NCBI RefSeq assembly: GCF_037023145.1
Contig: NZ_CP146092.1
Coordinates: 620,001-684,000, forward strand
DNA from: Ralstonia sp. RRA
Lineage (GTDB): Bacteria > Pseudomonadota > Gammaproteobacteria > Burkholderiales > Burkholderiaceae
Reading direction: 5' to 3'
Length of the DNA: 64,000 nucleotides
A program made the translations under genes and the position numbers. The notes under the pieces are model-generated. The model did not search any database, was not told where the DNA came from, and saw nothing but the letters and a program-made list of their open reading frames with translations. Of this stretch, positions 25,160-34,633 are shown one piece after another. Numbering within the stretch: position 1 is the first letter of the stretch; the number at the start of each line of letters is the position of its first letter.

Positions 25160-26227
25160 CTACTTACGCTTGCCTAAGAGGAGCGCACGTAGTTCTTCAA
25201 CGCGCAGTTGAGGATCGGCTCGATGCAACATGCGGTGGCAATTCGAGCACACGAGTGCAAGATCGCTTGCCCGGGTCTTTTCCTTGCCTTTGAGTTGATG
25301 CACTGGAATGCGGTGGTGCGCCTCAATAAAGCCGTCACCGACTGAGCCGTACGTCGCTGTGAAGTCGAAAGAACACACTTCGCATTCCAGCTTGCCGGTC
25401 TCCTTCAGTCGACTCTCTTTGAGACGTCTAGGGAGTTTCCGATCCCTCTCTAAATGTCTGTGAAGCTTGAACGACTCGCTTCCCTCGGGAAATGCGGATT
25501 CATCGTCTTCAAGCGTGATGTCGGGGCTGGAGGATGCGATAGAGCCCAGCGGTGCCAGAACGGGAGACGGATGAGGGGTGTGTGTTCCGTCGAAGTAGTG
25601 CCCCAGTGAACATCCGGGGTGGCCGATTCGATGTTCTGCATGTGCTCGCGGAATGCCTCTTGGGCCAGCAGTGTGTAATCGCACAGCGCCATAGCATTCA
25701 GGGCATCGCACGATCGCCTCGGGTCTTGCGAGGGCATACGTCACGGTTACTGTCCGCCAGCCGTTCGCTCCCCAAAGCTCGCATTGGTATCCGTCCTCAC
25801 GCAAGCTGCCTGGACGCTGAGCTAGTAAGGCAATGATGCTCTCTGCTTGCTCCTGATTGCGTAAGCGCTCCATGGTCTGGCGAGGAGCATGTCCGCCGAC
25901 AGATGCCACCGTTACTGCATCCTTTACGTCTCTGACGTAATGCACCCAGTTCACGCCTCGTTCGTGGCGATGGTCTGAGAGGGAATTCGACGGTAGGGAA
26001 GGGTGTAGCCGGTATGTATCGATGTCTTGGACGTGGCCGGCTCCTACAAATCCCCGCCCGTTAACAAAGGCTAGAACCCAGTCCCCCTCATTCATTTTCT
26101 TCAGTATTGCGGCACCCTTGTCCTCGGGGTTCCCTTCGAAGCCTGCCGTAATTACGCCACGCTTGATGTTCTGAGTCCACCAATCTGAAACTGCTGGCTT
26201 GCCTATATTGAAAACGTAGTAATCCAC
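25160..26227 (-). CDS. HNH endonuclease with N-terminal EVE/PUA-like domain
   Basis: Probable modification-dependent (type IV-like) restriction enzyme, 355 residues. The N-terminal 100 residues (YYVFNIGKPAVSDWW, EGDWVLAFVNGRGFVGAG) look like an EVE/PUA fold, a reader of modified bases. The middle has a possible zinc site (CPECYG followed by several His and CSLGH). The C-terminus is a full HNH domain: CEVCSFDF, FIEAHHRIPVHQL and LALVCSNCHRMLHR. GTG start with GGAGGG just upstream. It lies beyond the second cassette repeat and points toward it, at the edge of the defence-like island. Confidence 0.82.
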   Translation of the reverse strand: MDYYVFNIGKPAVSDWWTQNIKRGVITAGFEGNPEDKGAAILKKMNEGDWVLAFVNGRGFVGAGHVQDIDTYRLHPSLPSNSLSDHRHERGVNWVHYVRDVKDAVTVASVGGHAPRQTMERLRNQEQAESIIALLAQRPGSLREDGYQCELWGANGWRTVTVTYALARPEAIVRCPECYGAVRLHTAGPRGIPRAHAEHRIGHPGCSLGHYFDGTHTPHPSPVLAPLGSIASSSPDITLEDDESAFPEGSESFKLHRHLERDRKLPRRLKESRLKETGKLECEVCSFDFTATYGSVGDGFIEAHHRIPVHQLKGKEKTRASDLALVCSNCHRMLHRADPQLRVEELRALLLGKRK

Positions 26228-26484
26228 TTGCCCTCCAGATAATTTCTTCTTTGAGCTTCCACGCTACAGATGCTGGCGTGCAAGGTGGTACAGCACCGCT
26301 ATGTGTTGTGGGTCCAGAAAAGTTATTACTGCGCCGGGTGGGACGCAATCCTCCATTTTGAGAGGAGGTGCTACGGAAGCGTCAGGGGTATTCACCACAG
26401 CTCACGACAACTCCTCCTGGGTGAGGCCAAATCGGTGACGTGACTGGGCTGACGGATGGCATCGGCTTCCCGCTCTCCAGCGCA

Positions 26485-26988
26485 CTACCGCGCCACCTTC
26501 CTCAGCACGTAGTACTGATGCCGCCCACTGCGCTCGGCAATATCAAAGAGATAGCCTCCCTCCGGAACCACCATCGTCGCGAACGAGGCCGGCAGGGTGC
26601 CGGAATTCACAGGGTCTGGGTTGGCCTGCCGCTGCAGTGAAAAGAAGTTGATCTCGCGGATGTCCGCATCGCACTGCACGGCGGTGTAGCGGTGGTTCTC
26701 GGTGTACCACCCGCGACAGTCCGATCCGTTCAACGCCGTGGCGCCGGTCTTAGGGCTCGTCATCACAAGGCTCAGTTGATCCGTGCCGTCTTGCTTGCCG
26801 ACGACCACCTGCACGTAGCCGCGGCCATCGTCGTTACGGCTGTCCGCCACCTCGTATGACCCGGCGAGTTCGTTGGCGGCCGCGTGCAATGCAGCGCTCT
26901 GTTCCGCGCGGCTGCGAGGGTCTTGATAGGTCATGCACCCAGCGATCAACGCCGTGGCGCAGAGCAATGCGATGTTGCGAACGAGCAT
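26485..26988 (-). CDS. Lipoprotein, 167 aa
   Basis: From the ATG at 26988 the signal MLVRNIALLCATALIAGCMT ends in lipobox LIAGC (Cys18); the longer frame to 27087 has no such signal at its front. The mature domain is beta-rich with two Cys (DCRGWY, VQCDAD) that may pair. The hydrophilic end GRHQYYVLRKVAR is intact. Function unknown; single gene. Confidence 0.68.
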   Translation of the reverse strand: MLVRNIALLCATALIAGCMTYQDPRSRAEQSAALHAAANELAGSYEVADSRNDDGRGYVQVVVGKQDGTDQLSLVMTSPKTGATALNGSDCRGWYTENHRYTAVQCDADIREINFFSLQRQANPDPVNSGTLPASFATMVVPEGGYLFDIAERSGRHQYYVLRKVAR

Positions 26989-27125
26989 GGTCGAGAGCGT
27001 TTCGTGGCGGGCAAGCTCCACCGCCGGGTTCAGAACCCCAAACGCCGAGCTTGGAGCTTGGCGCACGGAGCAAAAAGCATCATTCACCGAGCTTTGACCT
27101 GCGCAGTGCCTGAGCCAACAGCGCC

Positions 27126-28136
27126 TTATAGATTTGTGTGCAGAAACTCCACGACCTCATGCTCGATCTGGCGATGCACCGCCGTACGGTCCACCCCGGG
27201 GGCATCCTCACAAACCGCCGCCGCACTGGCTGCAATTGCCGCTGGGCACGGGTCAACAAAAACGAAGTGGTTGCCCGGCACAACATGCACCGCAGGTGGG
27301 GCGGCCAGGCCGGACGCAACCGCAAGCGCGTTTCGTGCAGCGCCGAGATAGCGATCGTCTTGCGGTCGATAGAGCATGGTCGGTATGCGCACGGCAGACA
27401 AACCAGATGCGTCAAACAGCATGGCCAGTGGGTCCATCAGCACCAAGGCTTTCAGGCGATGATCGGCGGGCGGCTGCCAGGCAAGCAGTTCAGCGGGGAC
27501 TGCCGCTTTGCCTTGGGTGCCCTGTGCGTGAGTGCCGGCTGCCGGTTGCGGGCATGATCCCGGATCATCGTGGTTTGCGCAGTACGCACTGGCGTATGCA
27601 AAGTCGGGTTTCGCCCCCGCCAGGATCAGCGCGGTGTAGCCACCGGCCGAGTATCCGATCATGCCAATTCGACTGGTATCGGCGCGTGTGGAGAACCGTG
27701 GATCGGCAAGAACGGTATTGAGCGCGGCCTCCGCTTGTCGGGGGCGATCCATCAGAATCTGTGCCTGGGACTGCGCTCGGGGGAGGCCAGAAGCATCGCC
27801 AACATGCGTTGGCAAGACGACGATCAATCCGGCCCGAGCCAGCGCTGCCGCCAATTCACGGTGGCTGAACGGGCTACCGGCTCGGCCGTGTGAAATCAGT
27901 ACGACGGGGAAGCGCTCGTCGGGTGCGGGGGCGGCATCGCGTGTTGCCTCGATCGTGAAGGGACCCGCTTGCCATGGCACCTCACGCGCATGCGTGGGGT
28001 AGAAGACCACCGTGTCGAACGTAGCAGCCCCATCTGCCACCGTGAGGCGAACGACGCCCGCGGTGAATGCGGCCGGCTCCGCCAGCGCGGGGCACGTGCA
28101 TACGATTGCCATCACAAGGGGCACTATCCAACGCAT
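27126..28136 (-). CDS. Secreted alpha/beta hydrolase (dienelactone hydrolase/PAF-acetylhydrolase type)
   Basis: Signal peptide MRWIVPLVMAIVCTCPALAE is followed by an alpha/beta-hydrolase domain, total 336 residues. VVLISHGRAGSP is the oxyanion loop and GYSAGG places the nucleophile at Ser163. LVLMDPLAMLFD and GNHFVFVD near the C-terminus are likely sites for the acid and His of the triad. Three extra Cys suggest disulfides. Such periplasmic esterases are broad-specificity; the substrate cannot be read from sequence. Single gene. Confidence 0.8.
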   Translation of the reverse strand: MRWIVPLVMAIVCTCPALAEPAAFTAGVVRLTVADGAATFDTVVFYPTHAREVPWQAGPFTIEATRDAAPAPDERFPVVLISHGRAGSPFSHRELAAALARAGLIVVLPTHVGDASGLPRAQSQAQILMDRPRQAEAALNTVLADPRFSTRADTSRIGMIGYSAGGYTALILAGAKPDFAYASAYCANHDDPGSCPQPAAGTHAQGTQGKAAVPAELLAWQPPADHRLKALVLMDPLAMLFDASGLSAVRIPTMLYRPQDDRYLGAARNALAVASGLAAPPAVHVVPGNHFVFVDPCPAAIAASAAAVCEDAPGVDRTAVHRQIEHEVVEFLHTNL

Positions 28137-28288
28137 GTCATCACTCCTGGCTGGCCAGAATGCGCGGCGAGATTATCAGAGCGCTCGGGCATGTTTGATG
28201 ACCGATGGGTGTCGTTTGTCGATCGCCTGTTAACCCCCAAAACGGTGTGCGCTGCTGCAACTGCTCAATCCACACCCTCAATGCATAC

Positions 28289-28840
28289 CTAACCCCGGTA
28301 CTTCCCGACAAAGTGCTCGCACTTGCCAACGCGCCTCAAGTTGGCCGCCCATTGGTACAGCGCTTCAACAAGACCCTTGTTCACCGTCACCGGTTGATCA
28401 TCCACGCGGCCAAGCAGTGCCGCTTGCTCCTGATAGGGCTTCTCAAGCAGGAGCCGAATCTGGCCGCCGCCACTCAGCGTCAGATAGATCGCTTCCCGTG
28501 GCTCGAACTGGGGCGAGAACGTGGCGTGGCGCAAGCCCGCGCTGTCAATGGCCTCCGCAAGCTTGGCAATGAGCGCCGTGTCTTCGGTGGTGTATTCGCA
28601 GCCAGCTTGCTTCAGGCGGTCTTCGTCCATGGCTCTGAGCGGCCACAAGCCGGGGTCGGTCAGGTACAGCGTGGCGGCCGTCGCCTTGTGCATCCGTGCG
28701 CTTAGCCCGTCGAGTGCCCAGTAGTCGTGGTTGGCCTTGATAACAGGCTCCGTGCTGGCCAGCTCGGTTGTGGTCTGCGCGAATGCTGGCTGGCTCATGG
28801 CGCAAGCGCAGGCGAAGGCCAGAGAGATGATCTTTTGCAT
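28289..28840 (-). CDS. Periplasmic hypothetical protein, 183 aa
   Basis: Cleavable signal peptide ending QPAFAQ, then a mixed helix/strand domain with two Cys (AGCEYT and GKCEHF). The ATG at 28840 is preferred to the adjacent TTG at 28843; a G-rich ribosome site precedes it. No recognised family. Downstream of it on the same strand the next gene starts 153 bp away, so it is probably its own unit. Confidence 0.65.
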   Translation of the reverse strand: MQKIISLAFACACAMSQPAFAQTTTELASTEPVIKANHDYWALDGLSARMHKATAATLYLTDPGLWPLRAMDEDRLKQAGCEYTTEDTALIAKLAEAIDSAGLRHATFSPQFEPREAIYLTLSGGGQIRLLLEKPYQEQAALLGRVDDQPVTVNKGLVEALYQWAANLRRVGKCEHFVGKYRG

Positions 28841-28919
28841 CAAGTTTCGCCCCCCGAAACGTGCAATGTTGTCGTGCCGTGGATCTTAGACCGACGGCGT
28901 GAAAGATTGGGTTACGGAC

Positions 28920-29963
28920 TCACAACCTCCCAATCTGCAGCCACTGCACGGAGGGGTGTTCTCCGGGCACCGTCTCCGGAAGCACGATATGCGCCAGTCG
29001 CAAACCGCGTGCGGAATTGGCCAACCACACCACCGCATCCCGAGTCGCGCGGTTGCCGACCACGTAAGCGCGAAACCCGGGGCTGTGCCCCCAGTGGAAG
29101 AAGCACTGCTGCGCGGGTTCTAACCCCCAGCCTAAGCCCCACGCAACGTGCGGGTTGGGTGGATTGGCACCCGCCAAGTCTTCTGCGTTGTCGCCCTGGC
29201 GCACCTGCACCGCAGGTGAAAACCACTGCGCGTGAGAATGGCTGGAGAGTCCTTCCGCACGCAGCACGGCGCGGACAAAGCGCACGTAGTCCGATGCGGT
29301 GGTCAGCAGCGACCACGATGCCTGCGCGGCTTCCACACGGCGCTTGGGCACGGGTTCCCCCTCCCACTCGTGCCCCTGGGCGTGATTGGCGGCAAAGCGG
29401 TCTTGCCATTCCAGGCTTGAGTGCGCCATGCCAAGCGGTGCAAAAACCCGCTCCCGGGCCAGCGCCTCTAGCGGGCGATCTGCCACGGTCTGCATCGCGC
29501 GCTGTAGCCAGGCGAATGCGCTGCTGCCATAGCTGAAACGTTCACCCGGCGCGAAGTAGGTCTGCAACGGCGCGGCTTCCCGCACGATGTTGGGCAGCCC
29601 GCTGGTGTGCGTCAGCACGTGCCGGCTCGTGATGCGGTGGGCGCGGGTGTCGTTGGGCACGTATTCGCCGCAGAGGTCCAGCAGCGGTACGTCCAGGTCC
29701 AGCAACCCTTCGTCAACAAGCTGCAGGGCGATGAAGGACACCAGCGGCTTGGTGAGTGAGGCGGCCTCGAACACGGTCTGCGCGTCGACTGGACTTGGGT
29801 CGTGCGTGCCTCGAATCCCGAAGTAGCGTTCCGTGATGACGTTGCCCGATCGCAGGGTTGCGATCGACACGCCGGGGATGCTGCCGGCAGCCGTCGTTGC
29901 TTCGAGCCATGCGTCCAGGGTGGTCATTGCTGAGCCGGGGTTCTTGGGGGCGGGGGCGTGCAT
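28920..29963 (-). CDS. Serine hydrolase of the beta-lactamase/penicillin-binding family (class C-like)
   Basis: The ATG at 29963 gives 347 residues starting MHAPAPKNPGS, six bases after the previous stop; a second ATG at 29927 (MTTLDAW) is also possible. The SxxK motif is ASLTKP (Ser69, Lys72), the Tyr motif FSYGSSAF, and the third motif appears as HWGHSPG. No signal peptide, so the enzyme is probably cytoplasmic, like EstB-type esterases of this fold. The stop-start spacing indicates coupling to the upstream BAAT-like hydrolase. Confidence 0.85.
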   Translation of the reverse strand: MHAPAPKNPGSAMTTLDAWLEATTAAGSIPGVSIATLRSGNVITERYFGIRGTHDPSPVDAQTVFEAASLTKPLVSFIALQLVDEGLLDLDVPLLDLCGEYVPNDTRAHRITSRHVLTHTSGLPNIVREAAPLQTYFAPGERFSYGSSAFAWLQRAMQTVADRPLEALARERVFAPLGMAHSSLEWQDRFAANHAQGHEWEGEPVPKRRVEAAQASWSLLTTASDYVRFVRAVLRAEGLSSHSHAQWFSPAVQVRQGDNAEDLAGANPPNPHVAWGLGWGLEPAQQCFFHWGHSPGFRAYVVGNRATRDAVVWLANSARGLRLAHIVLPETVPGEHPSVQWLQIGRL

Positions 29964-29968
29964 TGTCG

Positions 29969-30730
29969 TTACGCCAGATGCTCGGCAAAGAACGCCGACA
30001 GCCGTGCATCGCGAACCATCGTGGCCTCTGCAGACAGGATGTGGTCCTCGCCGGGGAATGCCAACAGCTCGGCAATGCGGCCCCCGGTGGCATACCGGTC
30101 GGCAAGTCGCCAGCTCATGGCGGAAGACCACGTGGTGTCGTTCTCGGCGGCACTGATGAGCAGCGGGCCGGGGTACTGCTCAATCTCGATGGGCTGCGTC
30201 GGGAGCAGGGTTTCCGATGTGCCCTTCCACGTCCACGCGCGTCGTGCCGGGTCCCACGCTTGCCAGCCTGGGTCACCGGGGTCTCGCCATTCTTTAGCGT
30301 TGAACGCGCCACAGATGACGTCGGGCGCGGCATGGACTGCAACCGCGTCAGGCGCGCGCATCGCGCCGTCGGTGGCCATCAACACCGCGAGCAACAGCGC
30401 GTGCTCGGCGCCGCGTGATGCGCCGTAAGCCCCGACCTTGCCGGTCGTTCTTGGGCGGCGGCGCAATGCATCCAACGCGGCGGCGGTTCTGTCGATGGGT
30501 ACGTTCTCGATCTGGCCCGCGTTCCAGCCATTCCCGCCCACGCTGTACCCAAACGGCAGTGCCGCAATACCCCTGGCAGCAAAGCCGGCGGCTTGCAGGT
30601 GGGCAAAGCCGGACCACGCACCTTCCGACCCGTGCAGCACCAGCACATGGGGCACGCGGGCATTTCCAGGGGGCTCGTAGAGGCGGCCAAGGCCGGGGAG
30701 GTCCACTATCATGAACGGCTGCGCTGCCAT
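29969..30730 (-). CDS. Alpha/beta hydrolase with BAAT C-terminal-like domain
   Basis: From ATG 30730 (MAAQPFMIVDLPG) the product has 253 residues without signal peptide. VLVLHGSEG is the oxyanion loop, GAYGASRGAEHAL holds the nucleophile Ser, and AENDTTW and PGEDHIL fit the acid and His. This order matches the acyl-CoA thioesterase/BAAT C-terminal family. First gene of a two-gene unit with the serine hydrolase. The longer frame toward 30886 would overlap the divergent gene and is rejected. Confidence 0.78.
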   Translation of the reverse strand: MAAQPFMIVDLPGLGRLYEPPGNARVPHVLVLHGSEGAWSGFAHLQAAGFAARGIAALPFGYSVGGNGWNAGQIENVPIDRTAAALDALRRRPRTTGKVGAYGASRGAEHALLLAVLMATDGAMRAPDAVAVHAAPDVICGAFNAKEWRDPGDPGWQAWDPARRAWTWKGTSETLLPTQPIEIEQYPGPLLISAAENDTTWSSAMSWRLADRYATGGRIAELLAFPGEDHILSAEATMVRDARLSAFFAEHLA

Positions 30731-30876
30731 GAGATCGCCGGCGTTGTTGGGCGGTTGCAAGTGGGCCTCCCTATCTATTGGACATTGGATTGAAGCAATC
30801 GTGACCGATACGACCGATACGCTCGCGCGATTCTGCTGCCAGCCTGTGTCGATGTCACGCCCCACGTGAGTCCAAC

Positions 30877-31338
30877 ATGCACCCACCCTATCCAGGCAGT
30901 TGCCTGTGCGGCAGCGTCAAGTACCAGCGCATTGCCGATCCGCTCACGTTCTACGTCTGCCATTGCACCATGTGCCAGCGCCGGACTGGCGGTGCGGCAC
31001 TCCCGGTAATGTGGGTCCGGCGTACGGATCTGGAGATTCTGGAAGGTCACGCACCGCTTGCCGAGTTCGACCTCGGCAACGGCCACACCCGGCGCGCCCG
31101 CATCTGCCCGCGTTGCGACACGCGCCTATGGGCCGAGCCGCTGGATAAACCGGATATCGCCCTGCTCAGGCCCGGCACGCTGGAGCATCAGCAAGCCTTC
31201 GCGCCCATCGCGCACGTGTACACGCGCAGCAAGCAGCCGTGGTTTCTCATCCCGCCTGAGGTGGCGCAGTTTGAGACGTATCCGGCAGAGCAGGGGGAGT
31301 TGGTGCGGTTGTGGCGGGTGGCTAGGGGGCTGGGCTAG
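30877..31338 (+). CDS. GFA/CENP-V-type zinc protein
   Basis: Single-domain 153-residue protein of the glutathione-dependent formaldehyde-activating (Gfa) family. Zinc ligands are visible in SCLCGSV, CHCTMCQRRTGG and CPRCDTRLW, the standard spacing. The family name does not prove formaldehyde chemistry; most members are uncharacterised. Divergent from the BAAT-like hydrolase. Confidence 0.88.
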   Translation: MHPPYPGSCLCGSVKYQRIADPLTFYVCHCTMCQRRTGGAALPVMWVRRTDLEILEGHAPLAEFDLGNGHTRRARICPRCDTRLWAEPLDKPDIALLRPGTLEHQQAFAPIAHVYTRSKQPWFLIPPEVAQFETYPAEQGELVRLWRVARGLG

Positions 31339-31465
31339 GCCCTACTGCTGTGATCCATGCCAACGCGTTGTGTATCCAACGCACGGGGGATGACGCTGGG
31401 CGCGCGCCCGTGCTAAAAGCGTTGCCATTTCTCACACCGCGTTCCGCACAGGATCAACAAACACG

Positions 31466-32068
31466 ATGAAGTCAGTCAACGCATTACTCGTGGTCGTATT
31501 GCTGGCCGGATGTGCCTCCGCTGTCGAGGAACGCATATCGAACAACTACATGGCGCAAGGGGCAGCAGCTCAAGCGCGCGGCGACTGGGATACCGCACGC
31601 CGGGCCTATGCACGCGCAAGCGTCAATGCTGATCAGGCTGGGTTGCCTGCCGGCCGCAGAGGGATCCTGCACTACGAGTACGGACGCTCACTGGGCGTGA
31701 CGTGCTTCTTTGATCAGTCAGAGCACGAGCTCAATGCCGCCTATGAACTCGACAAGCAGGCAGGTCAACCGCTGTATCTGTCCTTGGTCGAACTGGCCAG
31801 GTTGAGCCTGGATCAGAAGAAGTTCGCGCAGTCTGTGGAGTACTTTGAGCGCGCGTTGCCTGAGCTCGACAAGGACGGGGCTGCGTCCAGAGCACCGGCT
31901 GGCTATGCCGATATTCTGGATGAGTACGCCAAAGCCCTGGCGGGTGCAGGAAATGCCGTCGAATCGAAGATTCAGGTGAATCGCGCGGCAACGCTCCGGG
32001 TGGAGAGGCCAAGCAAGCGCTCCATCACAGATCGCACGCCGTACGGCAAGTACTGTACGCCGGCGTAA
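31466..32068 (+). CDS. TPR-containing lipoprotein, 200 aa
   Basis: Lipoprotein signal MKSVNALLVVVLLAGCAS (Cys16). The mature part carries at least two TPR-like helix pairs (AQARGDWDTARRAYARA and LDQKKFAQSVEYFERALPEL). Such proteins scaffold envelope complexes. It is followed by a membrane protein and a Sel1-repeat protein on the same strand with short gaps, probably one unit. Confidence 0.75.
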   Translation: MKSVNALLVVVLLAGCASAVEERISNNYMAQGAAAQARGDWDTARRAYARASVNADQAGLPAGRRGILHYEYGRSLGVTCFFDQSEHELNAAYELDKQAGQPLYLSLVELARLSLDQKKFAQSVEYFERALPELDKDGAASRAPAGYADILDEYAKALAGAGNAVESKIQVNRAATLRVERPSKRSITDRTPYGKYCTPA

Positions 32069-32104
32069 GCCGATGATTGAAGGCATGCAACAAGAGAATC
32101 ACCC

Positions 32105-32953
32105 ATGCGGCGCCACACCACAGTCCGGATTGCCATTTACGCGCTGACCTTGTCGGCGGCGCTTTCCCTGGTTTCAATTGCGACCTACCTCATCGGGTAC
32201 CGGGGCGAATGGGAGCAGGTGTTTGCCGCCTATCCGGCCAAGCAGCGTTGGTTGTGGGCGGTTGCATTGCTATGGTCGCTTGCCGCGTTGGTTGCTGGCG
32301 CTGCGTTGCTGCGCAGGCTTGCATGGGGGCGCACGCTCTATGTATCGGCCGCGGTTGTTGCCATGATTGCGTACTTCGTGCTCCAGCCTTGGGTGTTGGC
32401 ACTGAGCGCTGTGCCCGTGCTCGCGGCGACAAGCGCAATCTTGCTGAGTCGCTTGGGCACCCGCTATTTGACGGACGCGCCGGCTGTGTCTGCGATGCCT
32501 CCCAAGCGCACCTTCTTTGCCATCGCCCTCCTGGCGGTATCCGCCATCGTGTTCACCATCAGCTATCAGGGCGTCACGCTGCGGCTTGGGTGGATGCTTA
32601 CGGTGTTCCACCGGCCAGGGGTGTCGTTTCTTGGCGCGCTGCTCGGGCTAGTGATAGGGGCGGGCATGATGCCCAAGGACAAACGGGCCTGGGGCTTCGG
32701 CATGGGGTTGATGGTGTCGGTTGTGATCATGGCTGCCACTGTACTGGGGTACCTGCCGTATGCGTCGCCGTTGGTCCATCTGCTCGGGCCGGGCTACCGT
32801 GAATACGTCATCGACCTTAAGGTGATCAACACGATGCAGGTTCTGTTCGGTCTGCTTGCTGTGTGGATGCTGCGCAAGGATCGGGTCATCGAACCAAAAC
32901 AGCCAAAGCCGCCAGAGCCGACGAAGCCACTTTCCTGGCCGGACTACCGCTGA
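32105..32953 (+). CDS. Multi-pass inner-membrane protein, 282 aa
   Basis: Eight or so hydrophobic helices: residues about 8-30, 47-70, 77-94, 95-112, 137-155, 172-192, 196-215 and 243-260. A conserved-looking GVSFLGALLGLVIGAGMMP lies in the middle. The tail is Pro/Lys-rich and cytoplasmic. 36 bp after the TPR lipoprotein. No family recognised. Confidence 0.65.
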   Translation: MRRHTTVRIAIYALTLSAALSLVSIATYLIGYRGEWEQVFAAYPAKQRWLWAVALLWSLAALVAGAALLRRLAWGRTLYVSAAVVAMIAYFVLQPWVLALSAVPVLAATSAILLSRLGTRYLTDAPAVSAMPPKRTFFAIALLAVSAIVFTISYQGVTLRLGWMLTVFHRPGVSFLGALLGLVIGAGMMPKDKRAWGFGMGLMVSVVIMAATVLGYLPYASPLVHLLGPGYREYVIDLKVINTMQVLFGLLAVWMLRKDRVIEPKQPKPPEPTKPLSWPDYR

Positions 32954-33008
32954 GCGCAGCACACATGTGCTTGCGACATCGTCCATCTGCCGATCACGAA
33001 CTGAATCT

Positions 33009-34556
33009 ATGCTGAAGCCCCGTTCTTCCTACATTGCGTCCGGCACTGGTGTGATTGCCGCCGCCGCGCTGTGCGGGTTGGCCCTGTCTGCCAATGCCGA
33101 TATGAAAAGCGCTGAACAGGCGATGCAACAACAGCGTTACGGCGATGCCATGGCCGAACTCAAACCACTTGCCGAGCATGGAGACGCACGTGCTCAGGCA
33201 AGCCTGGGCACGCTGATGATGTATGGCCTCGGCATGCCGCGAGACGATAAGGCCGCACTGGAGACGTTCACTAAGCTGGCGAAAACGAACCCCGCGTTGG
33301 GTGACAACGGGCTGGCTGGGTTCTATGTGCTGCGGCAACCTGGTCCGGAGGGCTACGCAAAGGCGCTGGCGTTGTACCGCAAGCACGCTCAGGAGGGCGA
33401 TGCCATGTCGCAGTACGGGCTTGGCACGATGTATCTGTATGGGTACGGCGTACCCGTCGACTATGTGCAGGCAGCGTACTGGTATGAGCGATCGGCCAAT
33501 CAGCGCAACGTGTGCGCATTGAGCGGGCTCGCCTACCTGTATGACGCTGGGCTCGGGGTCGAGCGTGATGGGGCCAGGGCCGTGAGCCTGTATCAACAGG
33601 CGCTCGATGGCGGCATGGCGTTGGCGGGGTACAACTTGGGGGGGCTGTACGAGAGCGGCCGCAGCGTGCCAGCGGACCCGCGGCGAGCACTTGCCTTGTA
33701 CGAGAAGGCTGCCGCGCAAGGCATCGTCTATGCCCAGACCCGCATCGGCGTCATGTACCGGGATGGGCGGGGCGTCCAGGCGGACGTTGTGAAAGCGCAG
33801 ACGTTGTTGAGCAAGGCCGCTGACCTGGGAGACCCGAACGCCTACGTCGAACTTGGCAACATGGCGTATACGGGCGCCGACGGAAAGCAGGACTACGCTG
33901 TGGCCATGAACTGGTACGCCAAGGCGGCGCAGGCCGGTGCGTCAGCCGGGGAGGCCGGCATCGGTATGCTGTACGAGTACGGCCACGGGGTCCCTAAGGA
34001 CGACGCAAAAGCCTTCGAATGGCTCAAGCGGGCCGCCGAACACGGTAACGCGGACGGCCAGCGTGACCTGGGCGTGTTTTATCTGACGGGGCGTGCAACA
34101 GCCAAGGACAGCACCACGGGCATGCGCTTGCTGCTCAATGCCGCAGAGCAAGGCGATTTGAGTGCGAGAAGCATTGCCGGTCGGGTCTATCTGGGTGGCA
34201 AGTACGTTCCTGCGGACTATCCGGCGGCAATCAAATGGTTGCGCTTGGCCGCCGTTGCCGGCGATGTGAAAGCCCAGTACAGCCTGGGTACGGCGTACTA
34301 CGACGGCAAAGGCGTCAAAGAGGATGCTCGCCTTGGCTACGCATGGCAGTCAGTGTCTGCCGCACACGGATATGACTTCGCAAAGCAGCACTATGCAGAC
34401 AGCGAAATCTCTTTCTCGTACGACGCGCTTCAACAGGCGAAGATTGTCGCCTTCAAATGGACGGTCGGGCAGGATCTGAAATTGGATACGGACCCGCCGG
34501 GCTATGTGGGGCTGGGCATCTTCAACCTGAATGCGCCATTTACGCCGGGCAAGTAA
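33009..34556 (+). CDS. Secreted Sel1-repeat protein, 515 aa
   Basis: The ATG at 33009 gives a signal peptide ending ALSANA. The rest is about a dozen Sel1-like repeats of roughly 36 residues, seen as recurring AxxGxxxAxxxLGxxYxxGxG blocks such as AMSQYGLGTMYLYGYGVP and AEAGIGMLYEYGHGVP. Sel1 solenoids mediate protein contacts in envelope signalling or secretion. The product is periplasmic by its signal. Third gene after the TPR lipoprotein and the membrane protein. Confidence 0.85.
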   Translation: MLKPRSSYIASGTGVIAAAALCGLALSANADMKSAEQAMQQQRYGDAMAELKPLAEHGDARAQASLGTLMMYGLGMPRDDKAALETFTKLAKTNPALGDNGLAGFYVLRQPGPEGYAKALALYRKHAQEGDAMSQYGLGTMYLYGYGVPVDYVQAAYWYERSANQRNVCALSGLAYLYDAGLGVERDGARAVSLYQQALDGGMALAGYNLGGLYESGRSVPADPRRALALYEKAAAQGIVYAQTRIGVMYRDGRGVQADVVKAQTLLSKAADLGDPNAYVELGNMAYTGADGKQDYAVAMNWYAKAAQAGASAGEAGIGMLYEYGHGVPKDDAKAFEWLKRAAEHGNADGQRDLGVFYLTGRATAKDSTTGMRLLLNAAEQGDLSARSIAGRVYLGGKYVPADYPAAIKWLRLAAVAGDVKAQYSLGTAYYDGKGVKEDARLGYAWQSVSAAHGYDFAKQHYADSEISFSYDALQQAKIVAFKWTVGQDLKLDTDPPGYVGLGIFNLNAPFTPGK

Positions 34557-34633
34557 AGCCCGGCTTCGCAGCATCCATTACCACCCAATGGTGGTATCGA
34601 TTTGAAGAACTGACTGAACAAGGAAGAAAACAA

